From positions 1 through 49,896 of the forward strand of contig JAGVVY010000029.1 of the NCBI GenBank assembly GCA_018304585.1: a stretch of 49,896 nt of DNA, read 5' to 3'. The notes beneath the pieces were generated by a model. That model did not search any database, had not been told where the DNA came from, and worked only from the letters and a program-made list of their open reading frames with translations. Positions 1 through 9,370 of the stretch are shown piece after piece. The DNA is from Candidatus Aenigmatarchaeota archaeon (GTDB lineage Archaea > Aenigmatarchaeota > Aenigmatarchaeia > GW2011-AR5). Within the stretch, counting starts at the first letter, position 1, and the number at the start of each line of letters is the position of its first letter. The position numbers were made by a program, and so were the translations under genes.

Positions 1-1
1 G

Positions 2-106
2 CGCTTTCTCTGGGCCAACTACCGCAAGGTCTTCCCCTCGGACTTCAAGTTCACCGTAACCGACGCGCCGGAACGCGAGATACGGGACTTCTGGAAAAAC
101 GGTTAG
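2..106 (+). CDS. C-terminal end of a truncated CDS (window edge), unknown product
   Basis: Open frame from the window start ...RFLWANYRKVFPSDFKFTVTDAPEREIRDFWKNG ending in TAG at 104-106. Confidence 0.4.
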   Translation, partial: RFLWANYRKVFPSDFKFTVTDAPEREIRDFWKNG

Positions 107-489
107 CGATCGATAAAAAAGAACTCCGGAATTTCAGGAAGTTCTGGATTGTGACAGAGAATTTGACGGGATCTGGTCATGTAATCACTCAGACCCCGGT
201 GATTCCGTTCCCAGCTTGAAGCACTAAGAATCCTATATAGTTCAACAACACGTTCCCTTGTTACGCCTCCCTCTTCCCGAATACCATGATATGCAAGAAG
301 CCTTGAGTACCCATCCAATAATTGTTCTTGCACAGCTCTAAAATCCGGCAGGAATATCTGTCGGCTATTATCGTTATCTGGAGGGTTAATATTTGCCGCA
401 TCGGCCAGAACATAGACAGACCCTAACGAACGGTCTTCAATTCCTCTAATAGCATCCTTGTAGCTTCCAAAGCTTTGCGGCATTTCCAT
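103..489 (-). CDS. hypothetical protein
   Basis: 128-aa ORF, AT-rich upstream region, no recognised family. Confidence 0.5.
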   Translation of the reverse strand: MEMPQSFGSYKDAIRGIEDRSLGSVYVLADAANINPPDNDNSRQIFLPDFRAVQEQLLDGYSRLLAYHGIREEGGVTRERVVELYRILSASSWERNHRGLSDYMTRSRQILCHNPELPEIPEFFFIDR

Positions 490-537
490 CTTTTAGAATG
501 CCCACCAAAACTTAAATCTTTATTTCGTTACCAAATT

Positions 538-933
538 TTATTTAATAGCGCATAAAAAATTCTCAGTCGGAAAAAATAATGGTTTAGGCAAATCATTGGG
601 CGAAAACCATCCTATAGCATCACATTTATCATTTTCCCCTATAACAGCCTCTCCTTCGTCCCATTCTGCAAGCATGAATATCGTAACATAATGCTTCCCT
701 TCGGGAAAAATATTGTTTGTCGCAGAAGCGAATCTGACATTCTTTATTTTTATTCCGCCCTCTTCAAGCGTTTCACGCTTGGCGCAGGCTTCGAAAGTTT
801 CGCCATATTCAAGATGCCCGCCGGGAAAGCACCATGTGCCGCTTCCGTGTGCGCCTTTCCTTTTCAGAAGAAGAACTTTGTCATTTTTCTTTATCATGAC
901 TCCCAAACCAACCATAGGAAATTTGGAATCCAT
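538..933 (-). CDS. NUDIX hydrolase (MutT-like)
   Basis: Nudix box GGHLEYGETFEACAKRETLEEGGI. Confidence 0.9.
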   Translation of the reverse strand: MDSKFPMVGLGVMIKKNDKVLLLKRKGAHGSGTWCFPGGHLEYGETFEACAKRETLEEGGIKIKNVRFASATNNIFPEGKHYVTIFMLAEWDEGEAVIGENDKCDAIGWFSPNDLPKPLFFPTENFLCAIK

Positions 934-947
934 AACCAGACCATGTG

Positions 948-1322
948 TTATTTCACGAATTCTACGTTGTTCATATCTTTGAACTGAATATCTCCGGTAA
1001 GAAATTTCACGTTTTTCCGCATCGCGGCCATATATCCTATAGCATCTATGTAAGAGATCTTTCTTGCCTTATGATGCAATTTGAACATCATGGCTTCTTT
1101 TATTGTTTCGTCATCTATGTCAACCACAAACTCAAGGAATCTCTGAAAAGCTATCCCTGCGGACTCCTTTCCATAGTCTTTCAGGATTCCATAATAGAGT
1201 TCCATCAGATTCAGTTTCGTGGTCATAACAGCCGTGTCCGTGATAAACTCTGAATAAGCCGGATTTTTATTAAGGATTTCAAAAAACGCATAGGTATCAA
1301 AGAAGAGCGTCTTCATTCCCAT
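948..1322 (-). CDS. PIN-domain ribonuclease, VapC-like toxin
   Basis: N-terminal FFDTYAFFE and acidic residues in a PIN arrangement; overlaps the AbrB-type ORF upstream. Confidence 0.75.
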   Translation of the reverse strand: MGMKTLFFDTYAFFEILNKNPAYSEFITDTAVMTTKLNLMELYYGILKDYGKESAGIAFQRFLEFVVDIDDETIKEAMMFKLHHKARKISYIDAIGYMAAMRKNVKFLTGDIQFKDMNNVEFVK

Positions 1323-1522
1323 CCCTCGCGGATCATATCCTTGAATTCCTGCCCGCTTCTCCTCCTCTTTAGCATCCCAAATACGTCTCTCAGGTCTGCC
1401 TCCTTCACTACCTCTATCAGTATCTTTTCATCCGCTTTGATGCCTTTCTGCCTGACGAATTCCTTTGGCAATATGACGCCTAAGGAATTGCCTATTCTTC
1501 TGACTTCAACTTCTGTCGACAT
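1313..1522 (-). CDS. AbrB/MazE-fold antitoxin, VapB-like
   Basis: MSTEVEVRRIGNSLGVILPKEFVRQKGIKADEKILIEV is typical AbrB swapped-hairpin sequence; overlaps the PIN gene. Confidence 0.8.
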   Translation of the reverse strand: MSTEVEVRRIGNSLGVILPKEFVRQKGIKADEKILIEVVKEADLRDVFGMLKRRRSGQEFKDMIREGWE

Positions 1523-1534
1523 AGTATCACTTAT

Positions 1535-1552
1535 ATTTAACATATGTTAAAT
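1535..1552. promoter_or_regulatory. Perfect 18-bp palindrome ATTTAACATATGTTAAAT upstream of the VapB-like gene
   Basis: Sequence equals its own reverse complement; lies directly upstream of the likely antitoxin start. Confidence 0.55.
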
Positions 1553-1602
1553 TAATATTTAAAGCTTGTCAGCGACCAATCTGAAAGGGACTATATGGCA
1601 GG

Positions 1603-2112
1603 GTGAAACTCCTATCTTATCGTTATTTTTATATCTCCATGATTAATAATGCTTCTATGAAAGATCATGCAAAAGAAATGTTATTCTTAATATTCCTTAT
1701 GTTTCTTATAATGGGATGTATCACTTACAATGCAGACAAACGCAATGACGAAACGCGCTATGAGACTAATCCTTACGGAGGCAACTTCTCGTCCATGAGA
1801 GAAATTACTGCAGGCAGAAATGAAGTTACATTCTCCGTCACACCCAAACAAGACATAGAAAATACGACCATCAGATTCTTCTTCCCGCCTCAGATACAGC
1901 TTTTGGACGGCGATGCCGAATGGTCTGGAAACCTTTATGCGAATCAAACCCTATCTTGGACACTCATGGTCAACGTGACAGAGACGGGTGGCATGATAAA
2001 GGCCGAAATTCATTCCCCGATCAATTCTTATGCCCATTACTTTGATGCGTTCATTGAAAAAATGCCGATGCCTTCCGGAGCAGAACAACCATTGCGGGCT
2101 TTATCGGAATAA
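1603..2112 (+). CDS. hypothetical membrane-anchored or exported protein
   Basis: Hydrophobic N-terminal segment MLFLIFLMFLIMGC followed by a polar domain. Confidence 0.5.
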   Translation: MKLLSYRYFYISMINNASMKDHAKEMLFLIFLMFLIMGCITYNADKRNDETRYETNPYGGNFSSMREITAGRNEVTFSVTPKQDIENTTIRFFFPPQIQLLDGDAEWSGNLYANQTLSWTLMVNVTETGGMIKAEIHSPINSYAHYFDAFIEKMPMPSGAEQPLRALSE

Positions 2113-2658
2113 GCATTTAATTCTTCAGGCGCGGCAGGTCTTCTGAAAAATTATTTCGCGGGCAGGGCGCTTCTCACGAAAGAGCCGACAGACGGGCTGA
2201 TCGGCGGGCTGATAAAATCGTGCCTGCGCCATGAATGGAAGACTTCTTCTCTTGCGCTGCAGATGCTCTTTGCGGCTGACAGGGCGCATCATCTTGACAA
2301 GGAAATAGAGCCGGCGCTCAAGGACGGAAAGATAGTGATATCCGACCGTTATATTCTTTCAACTTATGCCTTCGGAAGCGTTGACGTCAGCCTTGAAATC
2401 ATAAAGAAAATAAATTCGACGTTCAGAAAGCCTGACCTGACATTCTTCGTTGATACCCAGCCTGAGATATGCATGGAACGCATAGGCAAGAGCCGCCAGC
2501 ATATCGAACTTTTTGAAGAAATAGGCAAGCTAAAGAAGATACGCGAGAACTATCTTTCACTGCTCAGGGAATTTCCTAATTCCCATATCGTGAACGGCAA
2601 CAGGAAGATGGAAGAGATACACAAGGAAATCGTTGCAATAATAGAAATCTCTCCCTAA
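2113..2658 (+). pseudogene. tmk: Thymidylate kinase, 5'-truncated (P-loop missing)
   Basis: In-frame ...GLLKNYFAGRALLTKEPTDGLIGGLIKSCL...LFAADRAHHLDKEIEPALKDGKIVISDRYILSTYAF; TAA at 2110-2112 lies before the P-loop would be reached. Confidence 0.65.
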
Positions 2659-2686
2659 AATAAACATTTAAGCCCGCCAAATTCTT

Positions 2687-2956
2687 ATGATTATGCCGCA
2701 GTACCCTATCGACATGAAAGCACAACTGCTGCTGGAATATATGTTCACAGACGATGGCATCAGAACGATTGCTTACAGGAATGGTATAAATCCAGAAATA
2801 TCACTTTCAATTTTGTATAGGCAAGATGTCATAGATTACATATGCGAGCATGTCGCATACGATGGCAAACTCACCACGCAAGACCTTCATGGGTTATATC
2901 AGAAAAAAACTGCGGAAAGGCTGAAAGACAGGCGAAATTCAAGAAAAAATGCCTAG
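2687..2956 (+). CDS. hypothetical protein
   Basis: 89-aa ORF. Confidence 0.45.
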   Translation: MIMPQYPIDMKAQLLLEYMFTDDGIRTIAYRNGINPEISLSILYRQDVIDYICEHVAYDGKLTTQDLHGLYQKKTAERLKDRRNSRKNA

Positions 2957-3019
2957 ATATAAGCATATGACATAAATTTTGTTAGAAAACTAATGCCTTC
3001 CCCTATAGTCCAGTAATGA

Positions 3020-4843
3020 TTATCCTAACGCCCCTCGCCCCGCAGGAATCATGGCATCTATCCTTGCGCCTTCTATCAAAGTCTGCTCAGGTTTCGAGCA
3101 GATTTCTTTCAGCTTGTCCATGACGCGCTTCGCAAGCCGCCGCGCCTCGGTATCGCCGGGCATTATGACGACGTGCTTCGGCGTCTTTCTGACTGCGGTT
3201 TCGAGCGGCACGACTGCGACTGCACCGTCGATTATCCCGCACGCCAGCGCAAGCCGCGTGCCTTTGAGGTAGTTCTTCTTCCCGTGAATCATGAAAGAGC
3301 CTTTTGAAAGATGCTCGCCCGTGTTAGGCGTTTTGTCCACCTGTTCCGGCGTCACCCAGTAGACGTCAACCGAGCCCAGGCCCATCGCCCATGCCTTGGA
3401 GTAGCAGGCCGCGAACTGCGCCGCCTCTTTTATCGACTGCTCGCTTGGGGCGGGCGCATCGCCGGCTTTTATCACGGTGAATGCCGCGCCATGTATCTCC
3501 GCGTGCAGGACCGTGTCCTTCTGCTCAAGGTGCTTCTTCACAAGGCTCTCGTTGGTCGCTGCATCCTTGCCGGACACGACAAGGAAGCCGTCTGAAGTGA
3601 AGAAATGCCTGTATTTGCCGTACCACTTGTTTCCATGGACTTTTGCTTCCCGCCGTTTCTGCTTTATTTCAAGAATATTCATCCTGTCAAGAACCTTGCC
3701 CATCTCCTTGGCTATGTTCTCCGTTTTCTTCCTGTAGAACTTGGCCTTCTCGTGATAATCCGCCACGTTCTTCTGCAGCGGCTTTGACAACGAAAGCTCT
3801 ATGTCTTCCGACTCAAAACGCACGGTCAGAGACGGCTTTTTCGCGCTCACGGCCGCGATCCTTGGGCCCAGAAGGGCTTGGGCTTCCGCCAGTTTTCCCG
3901 CCTTCCTGAGCGCGCCGGCATCACTCAGCAGCACTTCGGCGTCGGCGTAATTCCTTTCTAGTATTTCGGCCTTTCTCTTCTGCTCCTTTTCCTTGGCTGA
4001 AAATTCCTCGGCCTTCTTCTTCTGCTGATCGAGTATTCTTTTTTCGGCCTCCATGCGCTTCTCGGAAGCGCTGCCCTCTTTTGCGCGCTGGCGCGATATT
4101 ATTTTTTCAAGCGCCGCAGAAAAGCTCGGCGCCTCCTTCATGCGGCCTTCGTACATCTTCATCGGGAACGGTATCGCGTCCTCGTAGCCGCCGGAGCCTT
4201 GCACAAGCCGGGCATCGGTCCGCCTTTCAAAAAATGAAATCACCGTCTTGGAAAGCCGGGAGAGCGCGACTTCGTCCGGCACCCCTGCCGTCACGCCCGA
4301 TTCGGCCAAGGCCTCCTTCGCATACTTGCCTATGCCGTTCATGACAAGCGTTCTTTCGGCGCCGTTCGCCGCTTCGCCGCGCAGCACTTCCGGATTCCTT
4401 ATGTCTCGGCTCTCGGGGAACCTGTAAATTTCCTTTGGCACTATAGCCCTGTCCTTCCAACGCTGGAATTCCATGGGCATAATAATCTTCCATTCGCGGT
4501 CGGTAAGTATGAAATTTCCCTTGTGGAACATCTCCATTACAAGAAAAGCGTTTTGCGCCTGCAGGACTGCAACGCGGTCGCTGCCGTGCTGGTAGATCCT
4601 CTCGATTATTTTTCCTTTGAGATGCTTGCGAAGAAGCATGGCAAAATTCGTAGGCGTCTCGAAGCCTTCCTTTTTTGAAAGCAGGAAGCACCCGCCGGGA
4701 AACGCATACAAGTTCCCCGCCTTGGAGGATATTACCAGCTCCCTGCCTGCATGATATATCTTTTCTATATGCGAGCCCTCAAGAGACCGTATTTCCCTCA
4801 GCGAATGCGCTATCTCAAAGCCTGCAAGCGTCTTCTCACTCAT
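3020..4843 (-). CDS. rqcH: NFACT/RqcH family protein (ribosome quality control)
   Basis: 607 aa; N-terminal NFACT-N, coiled coil, and WYGKYRHFFTSDGFLVVSGKDAATNE NFACT-R motif. Confidence 0.9.
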   Translation of the reverse strand: MSEKTLAGFEIAHSLREIRSLEGSHIEKIYHAGRELVISSKAGNLYAFPGGCFLLSKKEGFETPTNFAMLLRKHLKGKIIERIYQHGSDRVAVLQAQNAFLVMEMFHKGNFILTDREWKIIMPMEFQRWKDRAIVPKEIYRFPESRDIRNPEVLRGEAANGAERTLVMNGIGKYAKEALAESGVTAGVPDEVALSRLSKTVISFFERRTDARLVQGSGGYEDAIPFPMKMYEGRMKEAPSFSAALEKIISRQRAKEGSASEKRMEAEKRILDQQKKKAEEFSAKEKEQKRKAEILERNYADAEVLLSDAGALRKAGKLAEAQALLGPRIAAVSAKKPSLTVRFESEDIELSLSKPLQKNVADYHEKAKFYRKKTENIAKEMGKVLDRMNILEIKQKRREAKVHGNKWYGKYRHFFTSDGFLVVSGKDAATNESLVKKHLEQKDTVLHAEIHGAAFTVIKAGDAPAPSEQSIKEAAQFAACYSKAWAMGLGSVDVYWVTPEQVDKTPNTGEHLSKGSFMIHGKKNYLKGTRLALACGIIDGAVAVVPLETAVRKTPKHVVIMPGDTEARRLAKRVMDKLKEICSKPEQTLIEGARIDAMIPAGRGALG

Positions 4844-4859
4844 CGTCTTCGCTTCCCTT

Positions 4860-5333
4860 CTATTTAGCCATCTTCTTAATCTCTTCGGCGCGGGCGCCGA
4901 AGTATTCCTCGAAATGCTTCGTAGTGGAAAGCGCCTGGGTCCTGGACTTCTTCTCCTTTTTCACGAAGCCTCGCGTCGTGAGCTCCCTCACGTATTCATA
5001 CGTCCTGTTGCCTATGACTTTGACGATGTCCGCCTGCGAGATGGGCTGGTAGTAAGCTATCACGGAAAGCACCCTTAGCAGCCCGCGCGAAAGGTCGGCG
5101 TGCGGGGTCAGGTTTGAAACGCTTTGCATGTATTCCTGCTTCACGACAAGCTTGTAGCCGCCCGCCTCAAAAAGTCTTATCCCGTGGCTTTCGTCCCCGT
5201 ATTTCTTCTTCAGCTCTTCTATCGCCTCAAGTATGTCCTTTTTGCCGAGCCTAGATATTTTTTCGAGTTCCTCAAGCGACAGGGGATTCATGGTCGTGAA
5301 GAGCATTGCCTCGATGAGGGCGGTCTTGTTCAT
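4860..5333 (-). CDS. scpB: Segregation and condensation protein ScpB
   Basis: Tandem wHTH protein; IAYYQPISQADIVKVIGNRTYEYVRELTTRGFV; directly downstream of scpA. Confidence 0.9.
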   Translation of the reverse strand: MNKTALIEAMLFTTMNPLSLEELEKISRLGKKDILEAIEELKKKYGDESHGIRLFEAGGYKLVVKQEYMQSVSNLTPHADLSRGLLRVLSVIAYYQPISQADIVKVIGNRTYEYVRELTTRGFVKKEKKSRTQALSTTKHFEEYFGARAEEIKKMAK

Positions 5334-6007
5334 GCCTGCATCGCCCTTATTTTTATGTCGCCGAACATCTCTTCCTGCTCGCAATAAATCTTGCTGCGGG
5401 CCACCAGATACAGCAGCGGCATGAACGCCTCAACTATCTCCTTCCTCTCCCAGCGCGGCACTATGTCGCGGAACGTCATCTCGCCCCCTTTGGCGATTAT
5501 CCTGCTCATGACGCGGAGTATCCTGTCCTCTATGTCCTCTTCCGGCTCTATCAGGTTCTCGACCCTGCTCATGAGCGTGAGCTTCTTCGTCTCCTTCCTT
5601 TCGCGGAATTCAAAAGCCTTGTTCAGGGCGCTGACAAGTTCGGAAAGCGTGACGCTTCGCGTGGATTTTCTCATCATAGGCGGCAGCAACCGCGGCGCAT
5701 TGCTTATGTCAAGAGGCGGGATTTCCTCGCCCACTATATCTTCCTTCTTTATCTCCTGCTCCAGCATGGCTTGGCACTTCATCCGAAGGAGAATGGATGC
5801 GACAAGTATGAACCTGCCCGGAATGCGGAAGTCGAATTCGCGCAGCCGCGTAAGGTAGACCATGAAGCTGTCTGCAAGCCGCGAGATGTCTATGTTCAGC
5901 GGATCCATCCCGTCGTCCATGACTATCGTAGTCAGGACCTCCTGCCAGTCCTGCCCTGCAATGATCGTGCTTATCAGCCTGCCTTCGTCTATCTCAATTC
6001 CGCTCAT
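5330..6007 (-). CDS. scpA: Segregation and condensation protein ScpA
   Basis: Kleisin-type protein between smc and scpB, overlapping start/stop codons. Confidence 0.88.
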   Translation of the reverse strand: MSGIEIDEGRLISTIIAGQDWQEVLTTIVMDDGMDPLNIDISRLADSFMVYLTRLREFDFRIPGRFILVASILLRMKCQAMLEQEIKKEDIVGEEIPPLDISNAPRLLPPMMRKSTRSVTLSELVSALNKAFEFRERKETKKLTLMSRVENLIEPEEDIEDRILRVMSRIIAKGGEMTFRDIVPRWERKEIVEAFMPLLYLVARSKIYCEQEEMFGDIKIRAMQA

Positions 6008-8433
6008 TCTGCGGCACCTCCGGGCAGCTTGAGGCTGAAGACCTTGGACACGCCGTTCTCCATGCTCACGCCGAATATCTTGTCCGCTTCCTGTATGGTG
6101 AAATCATTGTGCGATATCACTATGAACTGCTTGGCCTTGGAATATTTCTTGACAAGCTCCACTATCTTCTTGGTGTTGGCCTTGTCCAGCGCGGCATCCA
6201 CTTCGTCCAGAACGTAGAAAGGCGAGCCGTAATGCTCCATCACCGAGAACAGAAACGCAAGCGACGTAAGCGTCTTCTCGCCGCCGGACATTATGTCGAG
6301 GTTGAGTATCTTCTTTCCTTCGGGCGACGCCTCTATGACCAATCCCGAGTCTATATTCCCCGACTCCTCAAGCCGGAGCTGCCCCAAGCCGCCAACAAGG
6401 TCCGTGTATATGCGCGAGTAATTCCTGCTTATCTCGCTGAACGTTTCCATGAACTTGTCGTGCCTCCTCTTTTCCACTTCCTCGACGACCTTGACGACAG
6501 ATTCCTTCTCCTTGAGCAGCTTGTCAAGCTTTTCCTTCATGACGTCAAACTCGACCGCCACCGCATTGTAGTCTTCGATGGCCTTCATGTTGATCATGCC
6601 AAGCTTGTTTATCTCGATCTGGCATCTCCTAACCCTTTCCTGCAGTTCCTCTTCGGTCTGGTCGTAGAATTCGGTGACGCCCTTGTATTCCTGAAGGTCA
6701 AGATTGGCGTTGTCCAGCACGGCTTCCAGACGGGCCTTCTCTATCCTCATCCTGCTAAGGCTGCTCTGGACCACGCTTCTTTCGTTGTAAAGGGAGCCGC
6801 GCCCCGACCTGAGCTCGTCGAGCCTTTTCTCCAGCGCCAGCTTCCTGTCCTGCAGGCTCCTGACTTCGTCGGTCTCCGCCTCCAGTTCCCCCTTCAGCTT
6901 TTCAAGCTCCTCGCGCATGACGCGCATTTCCTCTTCCAGCGCGGCATTTTCCTCCTCCAGCTTCCTTATATCATCGGAATAATTCAGCGCGCCCCTCCTC
7001 TTTGAATAGAAACCGCCTATCATTGCCCTTGACATCTCGACCAGGTCGCCGTCAAGCGTGACCACGCGGAAGCCCTTTATCTTTTTGCCCTCGTCAATGC
7101 TCTTCGCAGCAACTGTGTCGCCGAGCACGTAGGCTATCACGTTGAAGTATCTTTTCTCGTATTTGGTTATCTCCATCATGTGCTCGGCTTCCCTGCACTC
7201 CCTGACGGGCTTTGGATGTATGGAATCAAGGGGCAGGAATCTTGCCCGCCCGAGCTTGCGCTCCTTGAGGAATCTTATGCATTTCACTGCAACGTCTTCA
7301 TTCTCCACGACTACATCATCAGCATGCTGGCCTATCGCGACTTCAAGAGCGGTCGAGTACTTGCCGGGAATCGATATGAGCGATGAGAAAGTGCCTATGA
7401 TGCCGCTTATGCCGCTGCGCAAAGTTTCCTTGACCGAGATGCTTGACACCTCGTGCGACGTCGCGCTTTCCATGCGCACTATCTCCCTTTCGTTGTTGTC
7501 GATCCTGTCACGCTTCCTGAGCATCTCGGACTGCAGCCTGTCCGCATTTCGGGACGTTTCGTAATTGCGCGACTTCTGTATTATCTCGTCCGTTATCGAG
7601 CGTATCGAATTCTCCGTGTCCTTCTGCTCTTTTTCTGTTTCTTCAAACTTGCCGCTCATTTCCTCGAATTTCCCGGACTGCTCGTCTATCTCGCGGTCCA
7701 GGCTTTCCATTTTCTCAAGCGTGTTTTCATGCTTCTTCTTCGCCAGCGATGCCTTGGATTTTATAAGGTCCCCGCTAAAGCTGACGTATTTTTCGGCAAT
7801 CTCTTTTTCCGCCTTGAGCCTCTGGACGAGGCGCTGCTTTTCTGAAATGACTATCATGTTTTCCCTTACCCGCTCTTCAACGTGCTGCAGTTCTTTCTGC
7901 GACTTCTCTTTCTTGTCATCGAACTCCGCTATTCCCGAAATCTCGTCTATTATGCCCTTCCTCTCCTTCGGTGACATCTCTATTATCTTCGTGACGTCGC
8001 CCTGCATGATTATGTTGAAGCCGTCGGAGGAGAGCTTTGCCAGAGCCAGCATCTCCAGGACTTTCGACCGCGTATAAGGCTTGCCGTTGACGTGGTAAGA
8101 GCTTACGCCGCTCCTCGTGACCCTTCTGCTTATCTTGACTTCCTTGTCCTCGCCTGGTATGTCGCCGCCGGCATTGTCCAGGTATAACGAAACCTCGCAA
8201 TAATCGGCGGGCTTCCTGTCCTTGGCCCCGTTGAATATCAGGCTCTCCAGTTTTTGCGCCCTTATTGACCGGGCGGACGTCGTGCCGAGGATGAATATCA
8301 GGGCGTCTATGCAATTGGACTTGCCGCTGCCATTCGGGCCCGCTATGACATTGAAGCCTTCCGGCAGGGGAATCGTCACCTTGCCGGCGAAGCTCTTGAA
8401 GCCGTTCATCGTTATCCTGTCAAGCCTTATCAT
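6004..8433 (-). CDS. smc: Chromosome segregation protein SMC (compact, 809 aa)
   Basis: Walker A GPNGSGKSN, hinge ISGIIGTFSSLISIPGKYSTALEVAIG, signature LDIMSGGEKTLTSLAFLF, Walker B PFYVLDEVDAALD. Confidence 0.97.
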   Translation of the reverse strand: MIRLDRITMNGFKSFAGKVTIPLPEGFNVIAGPNGSGKSNCIDALIFILGTTSARSIRAQKLESLIFNGAKDRKPADYCEVSLYLDNAGGDIPGEDKEVKISRRVTRSGVSSYHVNGKPYTRSKVLEMLALAKLSSDGFNIIMQGDVTKIIEMSPKERKGIIDEISGIAEFDDKKEKSQKELQHVEERVRENMIVISEKQRLVQRLKAEKEIAEKYVSFSGDLIKSKASLAKKKHENTLEKMESLDREIDEQSGKFEEMSGKFEETEKEQKDTENSIRSITDEIIQKSRNYETSRNADRLQSEMLRKRDRIDNNEREIVRMESATSHEVSSISVKETLRSGISGIIGTFSSLISIPGKYSTALEVAIGQHADDVVVENEDVAVKCIRFLKERKLGRARFLPLDSIHPKPVRECREAEHMMEITKYEKRYFNVIAYVLGDTVAAKSIDEGKKIKGFRVVTLDGDLVEMSRAMIGGFYSKRRGALNYSDDIRKLEEENAALEEEMRVMREELEKLKGELEAETDEVRSLQDRKLALEKRLDELRSGRGSLYNERSVVQSSLSRMRIEKARLEAVLDNANLDLQEYKGVTEFYDQTEEELQERVRRCQIEINKLGMINMKAIEDYNAVAVEFDVMKEKLDKLLKEKESVVKVVEEVEKRRHDKFMETFSEISRNYSRIYTDLVGGLGQLRLEESGNIDSGLVIEASPEGKKILNLDIMSGGEKTLTSLAFLFSVMEHYGSPFYVLDEVDAALDKANTKKIVELVKKYSKAKQFIVISHNDFTIQEADKIFGVSMENGVSKVFSLKLPGGAAE

Positions 8434-8566
8434 CCTTCTTCCTCAGCTTCTCGTATATCGCCTTGTTCACGAACGCGGCAATGGACGGGTAATCGTACCG
8501 GCTGTCGCCGTCCACCAATTTCTTCACTTCCCTGAGCAGCTTCTCGTCAACGCGCACTACAGCCAT
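8420..8566 (-). CDS. Small ribbon-helix-helix-like protein
   Basis: Translated by hand: MAVVRVDEKLLREVKKLVDGDSRYDYPSIAAFVNKAIYEKLRKKDDKA; stop overlaps the smc start; absent from the ORF track. Confidence 0.65.
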   Translation of the reverse strand: MAVVRVDEKLLREVKKLVDGDSRYDYPSIAAFVNKAIYEKLRKKDDKA

Positions 8567-8617
8567 GCCATCACTTTCATTATTATATGTTACATTTCAT
8601 AATATTAAATAACACAT

Positions 8618-9247
8618 TCATTTGCTCTTTGACACCCCGTTTTTGGGGCAGATCCCCGCGAGGGCGCACCGCGAGCACAACGGCACCGGCGCCTTGCATA
8701 TTGCCCGCCCGTGCTCTATCAACAGGTACGTCACCTTGTTCCATTCGCTTCGCGGGAACGCTGCCATGAGGTCTTTTTCTATCTTTTCCGGATTTGAGTT
8801 TTCCGTAAAACCCAGGCGAAATGCAAGGCGTTTTACGTGGGTATCGACGGCGATCCCTTCGTTCTTGCCGTAAGCGTTGGACAGCACGATGTTCGCCGTC
8901 TTCCTTGCGACGCCCGGCAGCTCGAGCAGCCCCTCCATCGTATCAGGGACTTTTCCGCCGTGCTTCCCAACGATGATTTTGCAGGCATCTTTTATGTGCT
9001 TTGCCTTCGTTCGGTAAAATCCGGCGCTTTTTACCATGCCTTCCAGGCCCCGTATATCGGCAGAGGCGAAGTCTTTGGCGGTCCTGTATTTCGCGAATAA
9101 CGCAGGCGTGATCCTGTTTACCATCTTGTCGGTGCACTGGGCGGAAAGCATGACCGCAACCAGAAGCTGCAACGGGTTTGCGTGCCGGAGGGCTATTTTC
9201 GCAGAAGGATATAGTTTTCTTAGCTCCTGTATAACTTTACTTTTCAT
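8618..9247 (-). CDS. nth: Endonuclease III (HhH-GPD, 4Fe-4S)
   Basis: LPGVARKTANIVLSNAYG...AVDTHVKRLAFRLGF and C-terminal C-X6-C-X2-C-X5-C cluster (CKAPVPLCSRCALAGIC). Confidence 0.95.
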   Translation of the reverse strand: MKSKVIQELRKLYPSAKIALRHANPLQLLVAVMLSAQCTDKMVNRITPALFAKYRTAKDFASADIRGLEGMVKSAGFYRTKAKHIKDACKIIVGKHGGKVPDTMEGLLELPGVARKTANIVLSNAYGKNEGIAVDTHVKRLAFRLGFTENSNPEKIEKDLMAAFPRSEWNKVTYLLIEHGRAICKAPVPLCSRCALAGICPKNGVSKSK

Positions 9248-9335
9248 GAACCAGTATGCCCTCTTTTTGCCGCCATAATTGAGTATCCGTATTTCCGCCG
9301 GTATAACTTTACTTTCCATGAACCAGTATGCCCTC
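9229..9335. repeat. Unit A: 35-bp direct repeat (9229-9263, 9301-9335; 1 mismatch) around a 37-bp insert
   Basis: gtataactttactttTcatgaaccagtatgccctc / gtataactttactttCcatgaaccagtatgccctc. Confidence 0.9.
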
Positions 9336-9370
9336 CAAAGCAATTAAAGAATTTCCTGCGTTATACGCTC

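Noticed and set aside
6109-7005. Long antisense ORFs (e.g. 6109-7005, 13386-14516, 39709-40716, 7453-7845)
   Set aside because: They mirror confident genes (smc, primase, Trx-NHL) on the other strand and have compositionally biased translations without family features.
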